A stretch of 64,000 bases of DNA from CPC320 sp002684375 (lineage in GTDB: Bacteria; Pseudomonadota; Alphaproteobacteria; Rhodobacterales; Rhodobacteraceae), in assembly GCA_965662545.1 (NCBI GenBank), contig CBFIHZ010000001.1:1-64000 (forward strand), in the 5' to 3' direction. This document shows positions 62,486 to 64,000 of the stretch, in pieces. The position numbers and the translations under genes were made by a program. Position 1 is the first letter of the stretch. Every line of letters begins with the position of its first letter. The notes under the pieces were generated by a model. It had not been told where the DNA came from. It did no database searches and saw only the letters and a list, made by a program, of their open reading frames with translations.

Positions 62486-63118
62486 TTATTCTTCGTCGAC
62501 GCCTTCTTCTTCTTCGGGTTCATCATCGTCGATGCCTGCTGATTTCAAGCCCGATGGCGCTGATATATTGGCGATGACAAAGTCACGATCAATCGTGGCT
62601 TTTGATCCTGCGGGCAGCGTAATGGCTGAAATCGTGAGGGTATCGCCGATATCTTTTCCAGCCAGATCGATGGTCAATTTTTCTGGGATATCGCCTGCAG
62701 TGACCCGCAGTTCTACTTCTTGACGGACGATGGTCAAGACGCCGCCCTTCTTCATACCGGGGGCCTCGTCTTCGTTCACAAACTCAACCGGAATAAACAG
62801 GTTGACTTTTGAGCTCCGCCGCAGACGCATCAGGTCGAGGTGGGTTGGCAGATCTTTGAGAACATCGCGTTGAACGTTGCGGCAAATCACTCGCACGTCC
62901 TCTTGGCCTTCGACCTTGAGGTTGAACAAAGTCGATAAGAAGCGGCCCTGTTTCAGGCGCTTGAGCAGGACGTTAAACGGAATATTGATCGCCAGCGGAT
63001 CGCTGCCGCCGCCATAAACGATACCTGGAACCAAGCCATCCCGACGTGCTTGACGAGCGGCGCCCTTGCCTGTCCCCGTGCGTTCCTGGGCGTGAAGGTC
63101 AGGAATTTCTCCAGCCAT
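62486..63118 (-). CDS. rplY: 50S ribosomal protein L25/Ctc
   Basis: 210 residues: an N-terminal L25 domain (RTGTGKGAARQARRDGLVPGIVYGGG) and a TL5-type C-terminal domain, ending in an acidic tail (DDDEPEEEEGVDEE). It binds 5S rRNA. It precedes pth in the common rplY-pth order, separated by a terminator. Confidence 0.97.
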   Translation of the reverse strand: MAGEIPDLHAQERTGTGKGAARQARRDGLVPGIVYGGGSDPLAINIPFNVLLKRLKQGRFLSTLFNLKVEGQEDVRVICRNVQRDVLKDLPTHLDLMRLRRSSKVNLFIPVEFVNEDEAPGMKKGGVLTIVRQEVELRVTAGDIPEKLTIDLAGKDIGDTLTISAITLPAGSKATIDRDFVIANISAPSGLKSAGIDDDEPEEEEGVDEE

Positions 63119-63242
63119 AATTTGTCTCCAATGTTAGGGCGGACATCCTCCAAGGCTGTATGTCCGCGTGAAAATGCGCGTATAGCCGAGTCTGGCAGGC
63201 ATGAAAAGCAATAAATCCCCACGCAGGGCAAGGCGCAGGGCC

Positions 63243-64000
63243 TTATGCCCAGTCGCCTTGAAAATCTTTCGGGATTAACAATGTGTCGCGCGATAATTGT
63301 TCGATATGTCGGTGGCCGCAGAGCGCCATTGAGACATCGAGCTCTTTGTGAATCACCTCGAGGGCGCGGGTCACGCCGGCCTGTCCCATAGCCCCCAGCC
63401 CATAGACAAAAGAGCGCCCGATATAGGTGCCCTTTGCGCCCAGAGCGAGGGCTTTGAGCACGTCTTGACCCGAGCGGATGCCCCCGTCCATATGAACCTC
63501 TATCTGATCCCCGACGGCGTCGATGATTGCAGGCAGCGCCTTAATGGAACTCAACGCCCCATCCAATTGCCGACCGCCATGGTTCGAGACGACGATCGCG
63601 TCTGCCCCGACCTTGAGCGCCATCTGCGCATCTCTGACATCCATAATACCTTTGAGAATTACCTTCCCGTCCCATTCCTTTACGACACGGGCGACTTTTT
63701 CCCAATCAAGCGAGGGGTCGAATTGCTCAGCCGTCCAAGTCGAGAGGCTGGCGGGATCGCTCACGCCTTTGGCATGCCCGACAATATTGCCAAAAAACCG
63801 CCGTTGTGTTCCCAGCATCTGCAGGCCCCAGCCCCATTTGGTTGCCAGATTGGCCAGAGTTTTGGCCGTCAACTTGGGTGGTGCCGATAGACCATTACGA
63901 ATATCTTTATGGCGCTGTCCCAATATCTGCAGATCGAGGGTCAGCATCAAGGCTGAGCAGTTAGCGGCCTTAGCCCGAGCAATCAGACGACTGTTAAAAT
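63243..64000 (-). CDS. FMN-dependent 2-hydroxyacid dehydrogenase (L-lactate dehydrogenase-like), N-terminus outside window
   Basis: The frame stays open to base 64000 (FNSRLIARAKAANCSALMLTLD), so the N-terminal third is beyond the window. The C-terminal part shows LKGIMDVRDAQMALKVGADAIVVSNHGGRQLDG with the catalytic His, and VHMDGGIRSGQDVLKALALGAKGTYIGR for FMN phosphate binding. It belongs to the LldD/glycolate oxidase family and oxidises L-2-hydroxyacids such as lactate. Confidence 0.93.
   Translation of the reverse strand, partial: FNSRLIARAKAANCSALMLTLDLQILGQRHKDIRNGLSAPPKLTAKTLANLATKWGWGLQMLGTQRRFFGNIVGHAKGVSDPASLSTWTAEQFDPSLDWEKVARVVKEWDGKVILKGIMDVRDAQMALKVGADAIVVSNHGGRQLDGALSSIKALPAIIDAVGDQIEVHMDGGIRSGQDVLKALALGAKGTYIGRSFVYGLGAMGQAGVTRALEVIHKELDVSMALCGHRHIEQLSRDTLLIPKDFQGDWA

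Noticed and set aside
1..64000. CRISPR array, rRNA operon, prophage or replication origin
   Set aside because: No regularly spaced repeats, rRNA sequence, phage structural genes or origin/partition genes were seen in the window.

Overview
The window looks like chromosomal DNA of a marine alphaproteobacterium of the Rhodobacteraceae (Roseobacter group). The evidence is gene content and protein similarity recalled from memory: a DUF5928-type glycosyltransferase next to a sulfotransferase, DUF2237 and DUF2332 proteins, a fused TRAP permease with a TAXI binding protein, a methanethiol oxidase (SBP56 family), and an EryD/EryA-type erythritol locus. The species cannot be named from the sequence. 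Base composition is intermediate, with AT-rich stretches in the accessory parts (about 18.7-20.5, 34.2-36.2 and 47.2-48.9 kb).

Layout. (1) 1-4 kb: an operon of a glutamine-synthetase-like ligase (cut by the window edge), a VOC protein, an aldehyde dehydrogenase and an iron alcohol dehydrogenase, possibly for a gamma-glutamylated amino-alcohol. (2) 4-10.6 kb: housekeeping genes (small heat-shock protein behind a sigma32-like promoter, truB, rpsO, pnp) plus a DUF1643 protein and an RTX calcium-binding protein. (3) 10.6-18.7 kb: peroxiredoxin, aldehyde dehydrogenase, AllE, then a one-carbon/sulfur module: glutathione-dependent formaldehyde dehydrogenase diverging from an IclR regulator, followed by mtoX, a 2Fe-2S ferredoxin and a DUF2182 membrane protein. 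MtoX converts methanethiol to formaldehyde, sulfide and peroxide, and the dehydrogenase next door would consume the formaldehyde. (4) 18.7-20.5 kb: AT-rich, with a DUF1127-like small protein, a MORN-type secreted protein and a possible 40-residue Cys-rich peptide.

(5) 20.5-34.2 kb: a sulfate-ester locus. It has a formylglycine-generating enzyme with both active-site cysteines, a GntR regulator with an enolase-superfamily enzyme, GMC oxidoreductase, aldehyde dehydrogenase and a choline-sulfatase-like enzyme on the plus strand. A convergent minus-strand operon holds a ROK regulator, a TRAP-TAXI transporter and a second sulfatase. No sulfatase has a signal peptide, so the likely logic is import, cytoplasmic desulfation, then alcohol-to-acid oxidation. 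(6) 35-47.3 kb: a pentapeptide-repeat protein, a decayed IS5-family element, then a polyol operon: EryD-type regulator, binding-protein ABC transporter with two unlike ATPases, erythritol kinase, a D-2-hydroxyacid dehydrogenase and a GlpD/EryB-type dehydrogenase. The usual eryC, eryH and eryI genes are not here.

(7) 47.3-49 kb: tRNA-Gly(TCC), decayed sequence, a small zinc-finger protein (zf-CHCC) and a broken or split Cys-rich ORF. (8) 49-64 kb: HIT protein, GT14-like glycosyltransferase, sulfotransferase, a PfkB-type sugar/nucleoside kinase, AraC-MGMT fusion, OmpA-type lipoprotein, rpsA, ihfB, lapA-like gene, trpF, trpB, DUF2237, DUF2332, pth, rplY and a 5'-truncated FMN-dependent 2-hydroxyacid dehydrogenase cut by the window end. 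No rRNA, CRISPR array, prophage or intact insertion sequence was seen.
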